From Planctomycetota bacterium (lineage in GTDB: Bacteria; Planctomycetota; Phycisphaerae; Phycisphaerales; SM1A02): a stretch of 48,413 nt of DNA. Shown one piece after another: positions 34,410 to 42,365 of the stretch. Where the stretch lies: assembly GCA_016872915.1 (NCBI GenBank), contig VGYQ01000011.1, forward strand, positions 1-48,413, in the 5' to 3' direction. How positions within the stretch are numbered: position 1 is the stretch's first letter; every line of letters starts with the position of its first letter. The notes beneath the pieces were generated by a model that saw only the letters and a program-made list of their open reading frames with translations, had not been told where the DNA came from and made no database searches. Position numbers and translations under genes: made by a program.

Positions 34410-36652
34410 CGACTCGCCTCCAAACGCGGCGGACGCGGGGCGCGAGCTGCACCAACATAGCCCTCCTCCACCAGCGCGCGGATCACGGCCGCCATGACGG
34501 GCCCGGCCGTTCGCCCACCGCCACCTCCATGCTCGACGATGACCGCGGCGGCATAGCGAGGTATCCCATCGATCGTGCTGCCGATCAGACCCGCACACCA
34601 AGCGTGATCCGCGTCGGCCACCGTCTTTTCGACGACGCCATCACCGTCACGGTCGAGCCGCAGCGGTGGGGCCTCGGCCGTTCCAGTCTTGATCCACCAG
34701 CGCGCGCCGGGCGCCTCGATGATCGGTTCGCGGACACCGCCGCCAAGGTCCATGTGGTTGCCCGTTCCATAGGACTCGCTCGTCACATGCTCGAGCCCAC
34801 GGAGCACTCGCGCGACCGCCGTGGAGGAAAAGGGTTGCACCGCCACGACTCGACCGCCTCCCTTGTGCCAAGTCGGCTCGACCCACGATCCGCCGCGCCC
34901 CACCATCGCATAGGCCGCCGCCATTTCGAGCGGCGTCACGGCCATCACACCCTGGCCAATGCCAAGCGACACCGTCGAGAAGCGATCACCGCGATCCTCG
35001 ATTCCTCGAGCGGCTTCTGCGGAGGGCACATCGCCACCAAGTCGACCAAGCCCGAAGCGCCCGTACCAATCGCACAATCGCGCGGCGCCGAGCCGATCCG
35101 CAAGCGTGTAGAAGAAGATGTTGCAGGAACGCGCCATGGCCTGCTCGATGCCAAGCGCACCACCGATCGATTTGGTGTGGGTGGCAAACTTGTAACGCTC
35201 CCGAAAGATCCAGCAGCGTGCCGCATCGGTGCGCTCCTTGAAGTAATGACCATTGCATTCGATTGTCTCGTCTTCCGCAGCGACTCCCTCGGCGACAGCG
35301 GCGAGATACACCAACGGCTTGACGAGCGAACCTGGCGGATACTTCGCCTCGAATGCACGGTGGATGCCTGCTGTCTCCTTTGCCATGGGCGGGCGTCCAC
35401 CGCGCGCTGCATCACCCGCACGGGGCGTTGTCGCGGCTGCGAGAATCTCGCCCGTTGCGATCTCGATCACGACTGCAGCGGCGGGGAGTGCATCACCGAT
35501 CACGAGCGCATCGCTGCTCGTATGCCACGGCTGCACCAATGTCAGCCCCGTGCGCGGATCGAGCGCCGCCTGTACGCGCAGTTGCAGCGCTGCGTCGATG
35601 GACGACTGCACATGCGCCCCGGGGACTGGTTCAAGCCGCTCTTCCTGATCTGTCGCCAATCGCCGAATCACGCGTCCTCGAAGGCCACGCAGCCGATCCT
35701 CAAAACGCCGCTCCAAACCGCGAGAACCAACCGCTTCGGCACCTGCGCGATATCCACCGAGGTCGATCTCGATGGAACCTTCCTCGGTCACGCGCTCGAA
35801 GGGTCGCCGCTCGATGTCCTCCTTCCACGCCTCGGGCCGGACAGAACCAACGATCGCATCCAGTGCACCATCGAGCCGCATCACGAGCGGCACCGAAGTG
35901 CGAATGGCGCGCGGCAGATGATCGCGAGGCACTTCCACCTCCGCGGTATCCCACGGCGTCCGTCGCCGCGCGGCATCCAGGACTTCGAGCGATCCCGGAT
36001 TGGCATCACCCACCTTGCGAAGCTCGAAGGCGGTTGTCGCCGGGATATCCCGCGCCACCACGTGCATCTCACGCATTTCACGGATCGGCTCGGGCGCCAC
36101 ATCCAGCGATTGTCCGCGTTGCTTGCGCAGTTCGATCGTTCGCGCATGAACCGCGGCACGCTGCCGGTCGATACGCGCCGCGATCGCCGAGAGGCGCTCA
36201 CGCATTTCCGACTCTGCCATGTCGCTTCGTGCGGAAAGCAGTTTCATCAGTGCACGCTCTCGCCGCTGCCACTCGGGCAGCAGGGCGTTCACTTCCTCCT
36301 CGCGCCGGGCTGCATCCATCTTGCGCCATGCTGCGCCGAACTCGCGTTTCGCCTGTTCGCTCGCGCGGTCGCTTGCCCAGGTCCCGCGCGCCAGCGGGTA
36401 ACTGACGGCAATGTCATAACTCGCGACATCCTCCGCAAGGACACGCCCCATTCGGTCCAGAATGCTGCCGCGCCATGTCGGCAGCAGTGCCTCGGCGTCG
36501 AGTCGCTCCTCGGCCGCTCGCGCAAGAGAGCTGCCCTGCCAGAGGGTGAGATGGCCAAGTCGCAGGATCAGGATTGCCGCCGCGACCAACACCAGCACAG
36601 CAAGGGTGATGATCCTCTTGCGCAAGTCGCTGTGGATGCTTTCATAGCCCAT
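34406..36652 (-). CDS. mrdA: Penicillin-binding protein 2, monofunctional transpeptidase, 748 aa
   Basis: Class B PBP that crosslinks peptidoglycan in the elongasome with RodA. Membrane anchor at ~13-31, dimerisation/head domain, then transpeptidase. Catalytic motifs: SLVK (Ser442-Lys445), SCN (509-511) and KTGT (655-658). Two unusual features: an Arg/Glu/Ala-rich helical insertion (~95-190) in the N-terminal head, and a DRDGDGVVEK loop (667-678) just after KTGT with EF-hand-like Asp spacing. It is longer than E. coli PBP2 (633 aa) mainly because of the head insertion. The start at 36652 (MGYESIHS) has a GGAGG ribosome site and places the anchor correctly. Overlaps rodA by 4 nt. Confidence 0.94.
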   Translation of the reverse strand: MGYESIHSDLRKRIITLAVLVLVAAAILILRLGHLTLWQGSSLARAAEERLDAEALLPTWRGSILDRMGRVLAEDVASYDIAVSYPLARGTWASDRASEQAKREFGAAWRKMDAARREEEVNALLPEWQRRERALMKLLSARSDMAESEMRERLSAIAARIDRQRAAVHARTIELRKQRGQSLDVAPEPIREMREMHVVARDIPATTAFELRKVGDANPGSLEVLDAARRRTPWDTAEVEVPRDHLPRAIRTSVPLVMRLDGALDAIVGSVRPEAWKEDIERRPFERVTEEGSIEIDLGGYRAGAEAVGSRGLERRFEDRLRGLRGRVIRRLATDQEERLEPVPGAHVQSSIDAALQLRVQAALDPRTGLTLVQPWHTSSDALVIGDALPAAAVVIEIATGEILAAATTPRAGDAARGGRPPMAKETAGIHRAFEAKYPPGSLVKPLVYLAAVAEGVAAEDETIECNGHYFKERTDAARCWIFRERYKFATHTKSIGGALGIEQAMARSCNIFFYTLADRLGAARLCDWYGRFGLGRLGGDVPSAEAARGIEDRGDRFSTVSLGIGQGVMAVTPLEMAAAYAMVGRGGSWVEPTWHKGGGRVVAVQPFSSTAVARVLRGLEHVTSESYGTGNHMDLGGGVREPIIEAPGARWWIKTGTAEAPPLRLDRDGDGVVEKTVADADHAWCAGLIGSTIDGIPRYAAAVIVEHGGGGGRTAGPVMAAVIRALVEEGYVGAARAPRPPRLEASR

Positions 36653-36655
36653 GCA

Positions 36656-36662
36656 ATCCTCC
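36656..36662 (-). promoter_or_regulatory. Shine-Dalgarno deciding the mrdA start
   Basis: GGAGG stands 5 nt before the ATG at 36652. It supports this start over an ATG at 36736, which has no ribosome site and would add 28 residues before the membrane anchor. Confidence 0.7.
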
Positions 36663-36764
36663 GTGACGGCGGGCGCGCGAGCGATCCATGCTGCGCGTGG
36701 CGTGATGCTACCACTCCACGCACCAAGGCGTACCACGGTTCGGCGCGAGGCGAAGAAATCTCTC

Positions 36765-36770
36765 TACCAT
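36765..36770 (+). promoter_or_regulatory. -10-like TAnnnT hexamer before ychF
   Basis: TACCAT ends 10 nt before the ATG at 36781, preceded by TCTC. No Shine-Dalgarno; the spacer is C-rich (CCCGCTCCCC). Same hexamer as before the AsmA-like and ABC exporter genes. Confidence 0.42.
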
Positions 36771-36780
36771 CCCGCTCCCC

Positions 36781-37869
36781 ATGGAATGCGGCATCGTCGG
36801 ACTTCCCAATGTCGGCAAAAGCACGCTCTTCAACGCGCTCACCTCGGCCGGAGCGGCTGCGGCGAACTACCCATTCTGCACCATCGAGCCGAACGTCGGC
36901 ATCGTGAATGTGCCGGATGCGCGCCTGCAGACGATCGCCGGCTTCATCAAAACCGAGCGAATCCTGCCTGCGAGCGTGCGCATCGTGGATATCGCTGGAC
37001 TTGTGCGAGGCGCGAGCGAAGGCGAGGGTCTGGGGAACAAGTTCCTCAGTCACATTCGAGAGGTGGATGCGATCCTGCATGTGGTTCGATGCTTCGAGGA
37101 CGCCGACGTGATGCATGTGGATGGTGGTCCTGATCCGATCCGTGATATCGAAACGATCGATACGGAATTGGCCCTCGCGGATCTGCAGGGCGTGGAGAGC
37201 AACCTGGACAAGCAGCAGCGCGTTGCGCGCAGTGGCGACAAGGAGGCGATCGCGAAGGTCGCCTGCTTGGAAAAGGCTTTCGCACTGCTCCGCGAGGGCA
37301 CTGCGCTTCGGAGCGCGAAGTGGACCCCCGAAGAACGAATGCTCGCCCGCGGGCTCGGTCTGATCACTGCAAAGCCAGTCCTCTACATCGCCAATGTTGA
37401 TGAAGGCGATCTCGAAGGCAAGGGCGCGATGGTGCAGCGAGTACGCGAGCGCGCTCAGAAGGAGGAGGGTGGCGTGGTCGTTGTCTGCGCGAAGATCGAG
37501 AGCGAACTTTCCGAGTTGCCCGAATCAGACCGCGCGGAAATGCTCGCGAGCCTTGGTATGCGTGAGCCTGCACTGGCATCCGTCGCGCGCGCCGCCTACG
37601 ACCTGCTTGGGCTGCAGAGCTACTTCACCGCAGGCCCGAAGGAGATTCGCGCATGGACGATCCGCAAGGGCGACACAGCGCCACAAGCTGCGGGAGTCAT
37701 CCACACGGATTTCGAGAAGGGGTTCATACGCGCGGAGTGCTTCCGCGTGAAAGACCTCGAAGACCACGGCAGTGAAAAGGCCATTCGCGAGGCTGGAAAG
37801 CTGCGAAGTGAAGGCCGTGCCTACGTGATGCAGGACGGCGACGTCGTCCACTTCCTGTTCAACGTGTAA
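36781..37869 (+). CDS. ychF: Redox-regulated ATPase YchF (Obg-like), 362 aa
   Basis: TRAFAC-class P-loop protein that binds ATP rather than GTP and associates with ribosomes. GLPNVGKST (G1) is at 7-15, [20 protein letters not shown] is G3/switch II, and NVDE replaces the NKxD guanine-specificity motif, which is the OLA1/YchF hallmark. The C-terminal TGS-like domain is complete ([20 protein letters not shown] through [15 protein letters not shown]). Length is normal. Divergent from mrdA with a 128-nt gap and convergent with aat. Confidence 0.96.
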   Translation: MECGIVGLPNVGKSTLFNALTSAGAAAANYPFCTIEPNVGIVNVPDARLQTIAGFIKTERILPASVRIVDIAGLVRGASEGEGLGNKFLSHIREVDAILHVVRCFEDADVMHVDGGPDPIRDIETIDTELALADLQGVESNLDKQQRVARSGDKEAIAKVACLEKAFALLREGTALRSAKWTPEERMLARGLGLITAKPVLYIANVDEGDLEGKGAMVQRVRERAQKEEGGVVVVCAKIESELSELPESDRAEMLASLGMREPALASVARAAYDLLGLQSYFTAGPKEIRAWTIRKGDTAPQAAGVIHTDFEKGFIRAECFRVKDLEDHGSEKAIREAGKLRSEGRAYVMQDGDVVHFLFNV

Positions 37870-37942
37870 CCGCTCGGCACGCATACCCCCTGGCCTGTGA
37901 TGCGGGGAAAGACGGAGAGTTCCAGATGGCTCGGATGTGCGC

Positions 37943-38560
37943 TCAGAACGCCACCGACATCTGGACCGCCCGCTCCAGGACGCCGGTATACGTCTCGACA
38001 GGCATTTCGACTGCGCCAAGCGAGCGCGTGTGCGCGTTCGCGTACTGGCAGTCGAGCAGAATGAACCCACGCGCGCGCAGGCGTTCCACCAGATGCACCA
38101 AGCACACCTTGCTCGCATCGGTGCCTCCCTCGTGCGGAAGACTGAACATACTTTCACCGAAGAATGCCCCGCCAATGGCAACGCCATACAGACCGCCCAC
38201 GAGCTTTCCATCACGGGATGCTTCCACAGAGTGCGCGTACCCCTCGCGGTGCAGCAGCTCGTAGGCTTTCTGCAGCAGCGGCGTGATCCAGCAACGGTTC
38301 TCGGCACTTCGGTCGCGTGCGCAGCATTCGATGACATTTCTAAAGTGGGTATCGACTGTGATCCGAAAGCGCCCGCTGCGGACGCGCCGCCGCAGCGAGT
38401 CACTGAAGCGAAGCGCCCCTGCCTCGAGCGGCATTACCGCGCGCGGATCACAGGTATAGAAGCCGAGCGAACCATCCTCTGGATCCCCCATCGGAAATGC
38501 GCCGTGGCGATAACCATCGAGAATGATGGGCACGAGATCCTCGGCAGTCACGCGTTTCAT
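37943..38560 (-). CDS. aat: Leucyl/phenylalanyl-tRNA--protein transferase, 205 aa
   Basis: Transfers Leu or Phe from tRNA to N-terminal Lys/Arg, marking proteins for ClpS/ClpAP (N-end rule). GAFPMGDPEDG near the start, GGLYGVAIGGAFFGESMFS, ASKVCLVHLVERL, FILLDCQYANAHTRSLGA are all signature blocks of the family; length is near normal for the short form. The start at 38560 (MKRVTAED) is taken at the family N-terminus; no clear Shine-Dalgarno is seen (GCAAAGCCCTC upstream). The 73-nt gap to ychF is convergent with no obvious terminator. Confidence 0.94.
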   Translation of the reverse strand: MKRVTAEDLVPIILDGYRHGAFPMGDPEDGSLGFYTCDPRAVMPLEAGALRFSDSLRRRVRSGRFRITVDTHFRNVIECCARDRSAENRCWITPLLQKAYELLHREGYAHSVEASRDGKLVGGLYGVAIGGAFFGESMFSLPHEGGTDASKVCLVHLVERLRARGFILLDCQYANAHTRSLGAVEMPVETYTGVLERAVQMSVAF

Positions 38561-39003
38561 GAGGGCTTTGCGCCCGTCGCGTGAGCGTCCTCGCACCTGA
38601 ACCCCGCACCGCCCCACGCGAGCACCCCTTGCAATGGCAGCGCGAATCGGTAGGATTTCTGTCCCTCTTTGATGGGCCGTCGGTGACGGATGATGCGGGA
38701 GCCCTCTCCTGCAACAGCGGCGCCGCACGGGGTGTCTTGGCGCGGCCAAAGGACACTCCAGCCTTGAGGAAGCCGCGGACAGGGTCCCTTCGACGGGCGC
38801 CCGACCCCGCGTCGCGCGTGTCCGTCGCCGGTTGATCCGGCGCGGTGCCCCCCGTCAACGCACGGTGGCACCGACCCACCCTGCGTTCCCGCTGCCTTCG
38901 GGCGGCGCGTGTGAAAGACAGCTCGGCGATCCACCACCGTTTGATCGACACCTGCATCCGCTCGTCGACCGCCCAACAGCGTGACGGGTACTATGCGGAC
39001 GCG
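38561..39003. other. Gene-free, hairpin-rich stretch upstream of tRNA-Gln
   Basis: About 440 nt without a recognisable protein. It folds, read on the plus strand, into several local stems: CCGTC/GACGG (38677-38689), a long stem at 38729-38759, CGCCGG/CCGGCG with a TTGAT loop (38826-38842), a two-part stem at 38844-38872, and a CUUCGG tetraloop stem at 38890-38907. The UUCG loop closed by C-G is the most stable known tetraloop and occurs only in the plus orientation. Open frames here (e.g. 38557-39216 on minus) have Arg/Gly-rich compositions with no domain and are taken as chance. It lacks the conserved cores of RNase P RNA, tmRNA and SRP RNA as far as I can see. A new structured RNA is possible. 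Confidence 0.45.
38965..38994 (+). promoter_or_regulatory. Candidate promoter for tRNA-Gln
   Basis: TCGACC (38965-38970) and TACTAT (38989-38994) with an 18-nt spacer. Each matches the sigma-70 consensus at four of six positions. The expected start near 39001 would place the perfect hairpin at 39004-39022 in the pre-tRNA leader. Confidence 0.4.
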
Positions 39004-39022
39004 GGTCTGTGATTCACAGACC
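39004..39022 (+). promoter_or_regulatory. Perfect 8-bp hairpin directly before tRNA-Gln
   Basis: GGTCTGTG and CACAGACC flank an ATT loop, ending 3 nt before the mature tRNA 5' end. It could be a processing element in the precursor or the terminator of an upstream RNA; no T-tract follows. Confidence 0.45.
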
Positions 39023-39025
39023 AAC

Positions 39026-39096
39026 TGGCCCATGGTGTAACGGTAGCACAGGAGATTTTGGTTCTCTTTGTCCTTGTTCAAATCAAGGTGGGCCAA
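39026..39096 (+). tRNA. tRNA-Gln (anticodon UUG)
   Basis: Full cloverleaf: acceptor TGGCCCA (39026-39032) with TGGGCCA (39089-39095), a 3-bp D stem GTG/CAC, anticodon stem GGAGA/TCTCT (39051-39055, 39063-39067) around a 7-nt loop with TTG at 39058-39060, and T arm CCTTG/CAAGG enclosing TTCAAAT. The discriminator base is A39096 and CCA is not encoded. The U1-A72 pair is typical for tRNA-Gln. Confidence 0.93.
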
Positions 39097-39106
39097 TTTG
39101 ACCGCT

Positions 39107-39129
39107 CGCGCGCCGCACTGAAGCGCGCG
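39107..39129 (+). terminator. GC hairpin after tRNA-Gln
   Basis: CGCGCGC (39107-39113) and GCGCGCG (39123-39129) form a 7-bp stem with a 9-nt loop 10 nt after the tRNA. There is no T-tract, so it is only terminator-like. Confidence 0.3.
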
Positions 39130-39155
39130 CCCTCGATCGCCGAACAATCTGCCGC

Positions 39156-40001
39156 GTGCATCCAGACGCACAACGAAAAGCCGTGCCACACGCTTCCGTA
39201 CATCGCAACGATGCACCCACCGCCGTGATTCTCGCGGCAGGCAAGGGAACGCGCATGAATAGTGACCTGCCGAAGGTCATGCATGAGGCGTTCGGGAAGC
39301 CGCTTGTCGAGTGGGTGGTCGATGCCGTCGTCGGTGCAGGTGCGGGGCGAGTGATTTTGGTGGTGGGGCATCAGCAGGAAGTCATTCGCCAGCACTTTGC
39401 CGCGCGCAGTGAAGTCGAGTTTGTCACCCAGTCACCGCAGCTGGGTACGGGCCATGCGGTCGATCAGGCGCGCCCCCTGTTGCAGGGCGCGGCTCATTCT
39501 GCACCACTCCTCGTGCTGTGCGGCGATGGCCCCCTGCTGACGACCTCGACAGTCCGGCGTCTCTTGGACGCACATCGTGGTGCACATGCTTCGGCGACGC
39601 TTGCCACCAGTGTCATTCCCGATGCGTCGGGCTACGGCCGTATCCGGCGGAACAGCCGCGGCGAGTTCGAAGCGATCGTCGAACAAAAGGACTGCACGCC
39701 CGAACAACTGAAGATCCGTGAAGTGAACCCCTCCTACTACTGCTTCGCATCGGGCGATCTCTTGGACTGCCTGGCACGTGTCGATAATCGCAACGCAGCG
39801 GGCGAGTACTACATCACCGATGTTTTCACGCTTCTGAAGGCAGGTGGCAAGGTCGTCCACGTCGTGGACGCGGTTCCTGCAGATGAGGTCCTGTCGGTCA
39901 ACACACCCGCTCAATTGCAGGAGGTCACCGATATCCTGAAGATGCGGCGCGCGGCTGGCTCGGCGCAAGGTGCGCACCGCAATCAGGAGACATCGCCATG
40001 A
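39156..40001 (+). CDS. GlmU-like nucleotidyltransferase, uridylyltransferase domain only, 281 aa
   Basis: Sugar-1-phosphate nucleotidyltransferase, GT-A-like Rossmann fold. LAAGKGTRM (26-34) with Lys40 in SDLPKVMH is the GlmU/MobA NTP-binding loop. GTGHAVDQA, LCGDGPLL with the metal Asp, ASGYGRIRR, EQKDCTPEQ and GEYYITD follow in GlmU order. It ends at ~250 plus a short tail. The left-handed beta-helix acetyltransferase domain of bifunctional GlmU (residues ~230-456) is absent. So it should make UDP-GlcNAc from GlcNAc-1-P but cannot acetylate GlcN-1-P. The GTG start at 39156 is uncertain; a GTG at 39225 would begin right at the fold. The stop overlaps prs in ATGA. Confidence 0.85.
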   Translation: MHPDAQRKAVPHASVHRNDAPTAVILAAGKGTRMNSDLPKVMHEAFGKPLVEWVVDAVVGAGAGRVILVVGHQQEVIRQHFAARSEVEFVTQSPQLGTGHAVDQARPLLQGAAHSAPLLVLCGDGPLLTTSTVRRLLDAHRGAHASATLATSVIPDASGYGRIRRNSRGEFEAIVEQKDCTPEQLKIREVNPSYYCFASGDLLDCLARVDNRNAAGEYYITDVFTLLKAGGKVVHVVDAVPADEVLSVNTPAQLQEVTDILKMRRAAGSAQGAHRNQETSP

Positions 40002-40981
40002 GCGCAACGGACCGCGAGCAACTGAAGATCTTTGCCGGCACCACGGGACGCGCGTTGGCGCAGTCGATGTGCGATCATCTCGAACTTCCGATCGGCCAGG
40101 CGCAGCTGACCACATTCCCTGATGGCGAACTGCTCGTGAAACTCGAGGAAGACGTGCGCGGCCGCGACTGTTACGTGGTGCAGAGTTGCAGCGACCCCGT
40201 CAACCAGAACATCATGGAGCTGCTGGTGTTCATCGACTGCCTGCGCCGTGCAAGTGCGCGCCGCATCACGGCAGTGATCCCCTACCTCGGCTACGCGCGC
40301 CAGGACCGGAAGGACGAAGGTCGCGTACCGATCACCGCGAAGCTCGTCGCAAATCTGATCGTCACCGCCGGTGCACAGCGCGTGCTTTGCATGGATCTGC
40401 ATGCCGCCCAGATTCAGGGCTTCTTTGACATTCCGGTCGACCATCTGACTGCGGCGCCCGTCATCAGCGACCATTTCCGCCGCATTCGCGGCGAACTCGG
40501 CGAACTCACGATCGTGTCCCCGGATGTCGGCAATGTGAAGGTCGCAAACATGTACGCGAACCTGCTCGGTGCCGACCTCGCCATCATCGACAAGCGGCGA
40601 CACAGCGGCTCCAAGGTGTCGGTCAAGAATCTGATCGGTTCTGTGGACGGCACAACGGTGCTGATGTTCGATGACATGATCTCCACCGCAGGAACCGTTT
40701 GCGAAGCCGCAGCCGTGGTGCGCGAACACGGCGCAAAGGAAGTGCATGTCGCATGCACGCACGGGCTTTTCGTCGGCATGGCGGTCGAACGCCTGCTGGA
40801 GAGCGGCATCAGCAGTGTCATCACCACGGACACCATTCCTGTCGGGAACCGCCAACGTGCGCTCGACGCCAAACTCATCGTGTTGTCCGTGGCAACCCTG
40901 CTTGGCGAGGCGGTACACCGTATTCACCACGATCAGTCCATTTCGGCGCTCTTCACGCACGGTGCGGGGACGAAGCGCTGA
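39998..40981 (+). CDS. prs: Ribose-phosphate pyrophosphokinase (PRPP synthase), 327 aa
   Basis: Makes PRPP from ribose 5-phosphate and ATP for nucleotide, His and Trp synthesis. FPDGELLVKLEEDVRG, the ATP-binding YARQDRK, DLHAAQIQGFFDIPVDHL and the PRPP loop VLMFDDMISTAGT are canonical class I signatures. Length is normal. Coupled to the GlmU-like gene by ATGA. The glmU-prs-rplY-pth order is a conserved neighbourhood in many bacteria. Confidence 0.97.
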   Translation: MSATDREQLKIFAGTTGRALAQSMCDHLELPIGQAQLTTFPDGELLVKLEEDVRGRDCYVVQSCSDPVNQNIMELLVFIDCLRRASARRITAVIPYLGYARQDRKDEGRVPITAKLVANLIVTAGAQRVLCMDLHAAQIQGFFDIPVDHLTAAPVISDHFRRIRGELGELTIVSPDVGNVKVANMYANLLGADLAIIDKRRHSGSKVSVKNLIGSVDGTTVLMFDDMISTAGTVCEAAAVVREHGAKEVHVACTHGLFVGMAVERLLESGISSVITTDTIPVGNRQRALDAKLIVLSVATLLGEAVHRIHHDQSISALFTHGAGTKR

Positions 40982-40986
40982 TTCAC

Positions 40987-41016
40987 GAACCAACCAACCT
41001 GAACCAACCAAAGGAG
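40987..41016 (+). promoter_or_regulatory. rplY leader: tandem 11-nt repeat and Shine-Dalgarno
   Basis: GAACCAACCAA occurs at 40987-40997 and again at 41001-41011, followed at once by AAGGAG (41011-41016), 7 nt before the rplY ATG. The leader is almost free of G and T. Confidence 0.55.
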
Positions 41017-41023
41017 ATTTGCC

Positions 41024-41698
41024 ATGAGCCATGAAGTTCCCGTTCTCGAAGCACAGCCCCGTGACCGCATGGGCACCAAGTACGCCAAGCGCCTCCGCGC
41101 CACAGGCCGTTTGCCGGCCGTGATCTACGGACATGGATCTCAGCCCACGCATGTGAGCATCGAGGAGAAGCCCGTGATCTCCGCACTCAAGCGTGGACTT
41201 CACGTGTTTGCCCTCAAGGTCGGCGGTACGAGCGAGACATGCCTCGTGAAAGACCTCCAGTTCGGATGGCTCGGCGACAACGTGGTGCACGTCGACTTCA
41301 CCCGCGTGAATCTGGACGAAGAGGTGACCGTCAGTGTCACGCTGCATTTCGTCGGCACGCCCGAGGCGGCGCGTCGCGTGGGCGCCGTGCTCACGCACGA
41401 CATCACGGAACTGCAAGTGCGCTGCAAGGTGCGCGATATCCCGGAGTCGATCCGCGTCGATCTCACATCGATGGAAGGTGAGATCATGACCGTTTCGCAA
41501 CTCAAGCTGGCTGCCGGGATTGTTGCCACCAGCAATCCGCACGCAGCACTCGCACGCATCCAAACGGTCGTGGAGGAAGCGGTCGGCGAAGCTGCGGCCA
41601 CCACGGCCACGGCAGAGCCCGAAGTCCTCACCGCAAAGAAGGAAGATGCGCCTGCGGCTGCAGCCGGCGACAAGGACAAGAAGGCGGACAAGAAGTGA
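41024..41698 (+). CDS. rplY: 50S ribosomal protein L25 (long CTC-type), 224 aa
   Basis: 5S rRNA-binding protein in its general-stress (Ctc) two-domain form. The N-terminal L25 domain carries GTKYAKRLRATGRLPAVIYG; the C-terminal beta domain carries VHVDFTRVNLDEEVTVSV and VRCKVRDIPESIRVDL. The last ~35 residues are an Ala/Lys-rich tail ending KDKKADKK, common in long L25 proteins. Strong AAGGAG. Followed after 4 nt by a large hairpin and then pth. Confidence 0.95.
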   Translation: MSHEVPVLEAQPRDRMGTKYAKRLRATGRLPAVIYGHGSQPTHVSIEEKPVISALKRGLHVFALKVGGTSETCLVKDLQFGWLGDNVVHVDFTRVNLDEEVTVSVTLHFVGTPEAARRVGAVLTHDITELQVRCKVRDIPESIRVDLTSMEGEIMTVSQLKLAAGIVATSNPHAALARIQTVVEEAVGEAAATTATAEPEVLTAKKEDAPAAAAGDKDKKADKK

Positions 41699-41702
41699 TC
41701 CT

Positions 41703-41740
41703 CGGTGCGGGGCGTGGCTTCTGCCACGTCCCCTGCACCG
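41703..41740 (+). terminator. Long GC-rich hairpin between rplY and pth
   Basis: Three stacked stems, CGGTGC/GCACCG, GGGG/CCCC and CGTGGC/GCCACG, close a TTCT loop with single T bulges: 16 base pairs in 38 nt. No T-tract follows. It may act as a weak terminator, an RNase stop or a stability element separating rplY and pth expression. Confidence 0.55.
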
Positions 41741-41759
41741 TCGTCACACTCGAGGCATC

Positions 41760-42365
41760 ATGAAGCTCATCGTCGGACTCGGCAATCCAGGCAGTCAGTA
41801 CACCGGAACACGACACAATGTCGGGTTCGAGGTGGTGGATCGCCTTGCCCGTCGGTGGGCGGACCGACCCTCGGAGGGCGCACGCAATCGCTTTGGCGGA
41901 CTGGTCGTGGAAGCGACAGTCAGCGGCGAGCGCGCATTGCTGCTGAAACCGCTGACCTTCATGAATCGGAGCGGTCGTTCCGTTGCCGAGGCGATCCATT
42001 TTTACAAGATCGACTCCACGCGCGATCTGCTGGTGGTTGCCGACGATCTCGATCTCGCGTGTGGCGTCATCCGCCTGCGCGCCGAGGGCGGATCGGGCGG
42101 TCACAACGGTCTGCAGGACATTCTTGGTTCGCTCGGCCGACCCGACTGGGCACGCTGCCGCGTGGGCATAGGACGTTCTGCAACGATGCCATCGGCGGAC
42201 TATGTGCTTGGTCGTTTCACGCCCGAGCAGCAACCTGTGGTGGACGAATCTTTCGATCAGGCTACTGCTGCTTGCGAGGCGTGGTGCCGCGACGGCATCG
42301 CATCAAGCATGAATCTCTTCAACAAGAGAGCCTCCACTGCCTCGGGAACACTCGACCCAAACTGA
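41760..42365 (+). CDS. pth: Peptidyl-tRNA hydrolase, 201 aa
   Basis: Releases tRNA from prematurely dropped peptidyl-tRNA. LIVGLGNPGSQYTGTRHNVGF holds the conserved Asn and catalytic His; PLTFMNRSGRSV, VADDLDL (catalytic Asp), GSGGHNGL and the GRF/YVLGRF segment are all present. Length is normal. The start at 41760 begins at the family N-terminus. The preceding CACACT sits 11 nt before the ATG but is not TAnnnT. Confidence 0.96.
   Translation: MKLIVGLGNPGSQYTGTRHNVGFEVVDRLARRWADRPSEGARNRFGGLVVEATVSGERALLLKPLTFMNRSGRSVAEAIHFYKIDSTRDLLVVADDLDLACGVIRLRAEGGSGGHNGLQDILGSLGRPDWARCRVGIGRSATMPSADYVLGRFTPEQQPVVDESFDQATAACEAWCRDGIASSMNLFNKRASTASGTLDPN

Noticed and set aside
38640-39010. RNase P RNA, tmRNA or SRP RNA in the gene-free block
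   Set aside because: Short look-alikes exist (ACAGAAATCC on minus; TTCGACGGG and GGACGCGGGT on plus), but the conserved RNase P GAGGAAAGTCCGG core, a tmRNA tag frame and T arm, and the SRP GGAAGCAG loop are absent.
39080-39130. Phage or island attachment site at the 3' end of tRNA-Gln
   Set aside because: No integrase, no repeated tRNA 3' segment and no composition change follow; housekeeping genes flank both sides.
38557-39216. 219-residue open frame on minus across the tRNA-Gln region
   Set aside because: It runs antisense through a complete tRNA and has Arg/Gly-rich composition with no domain.
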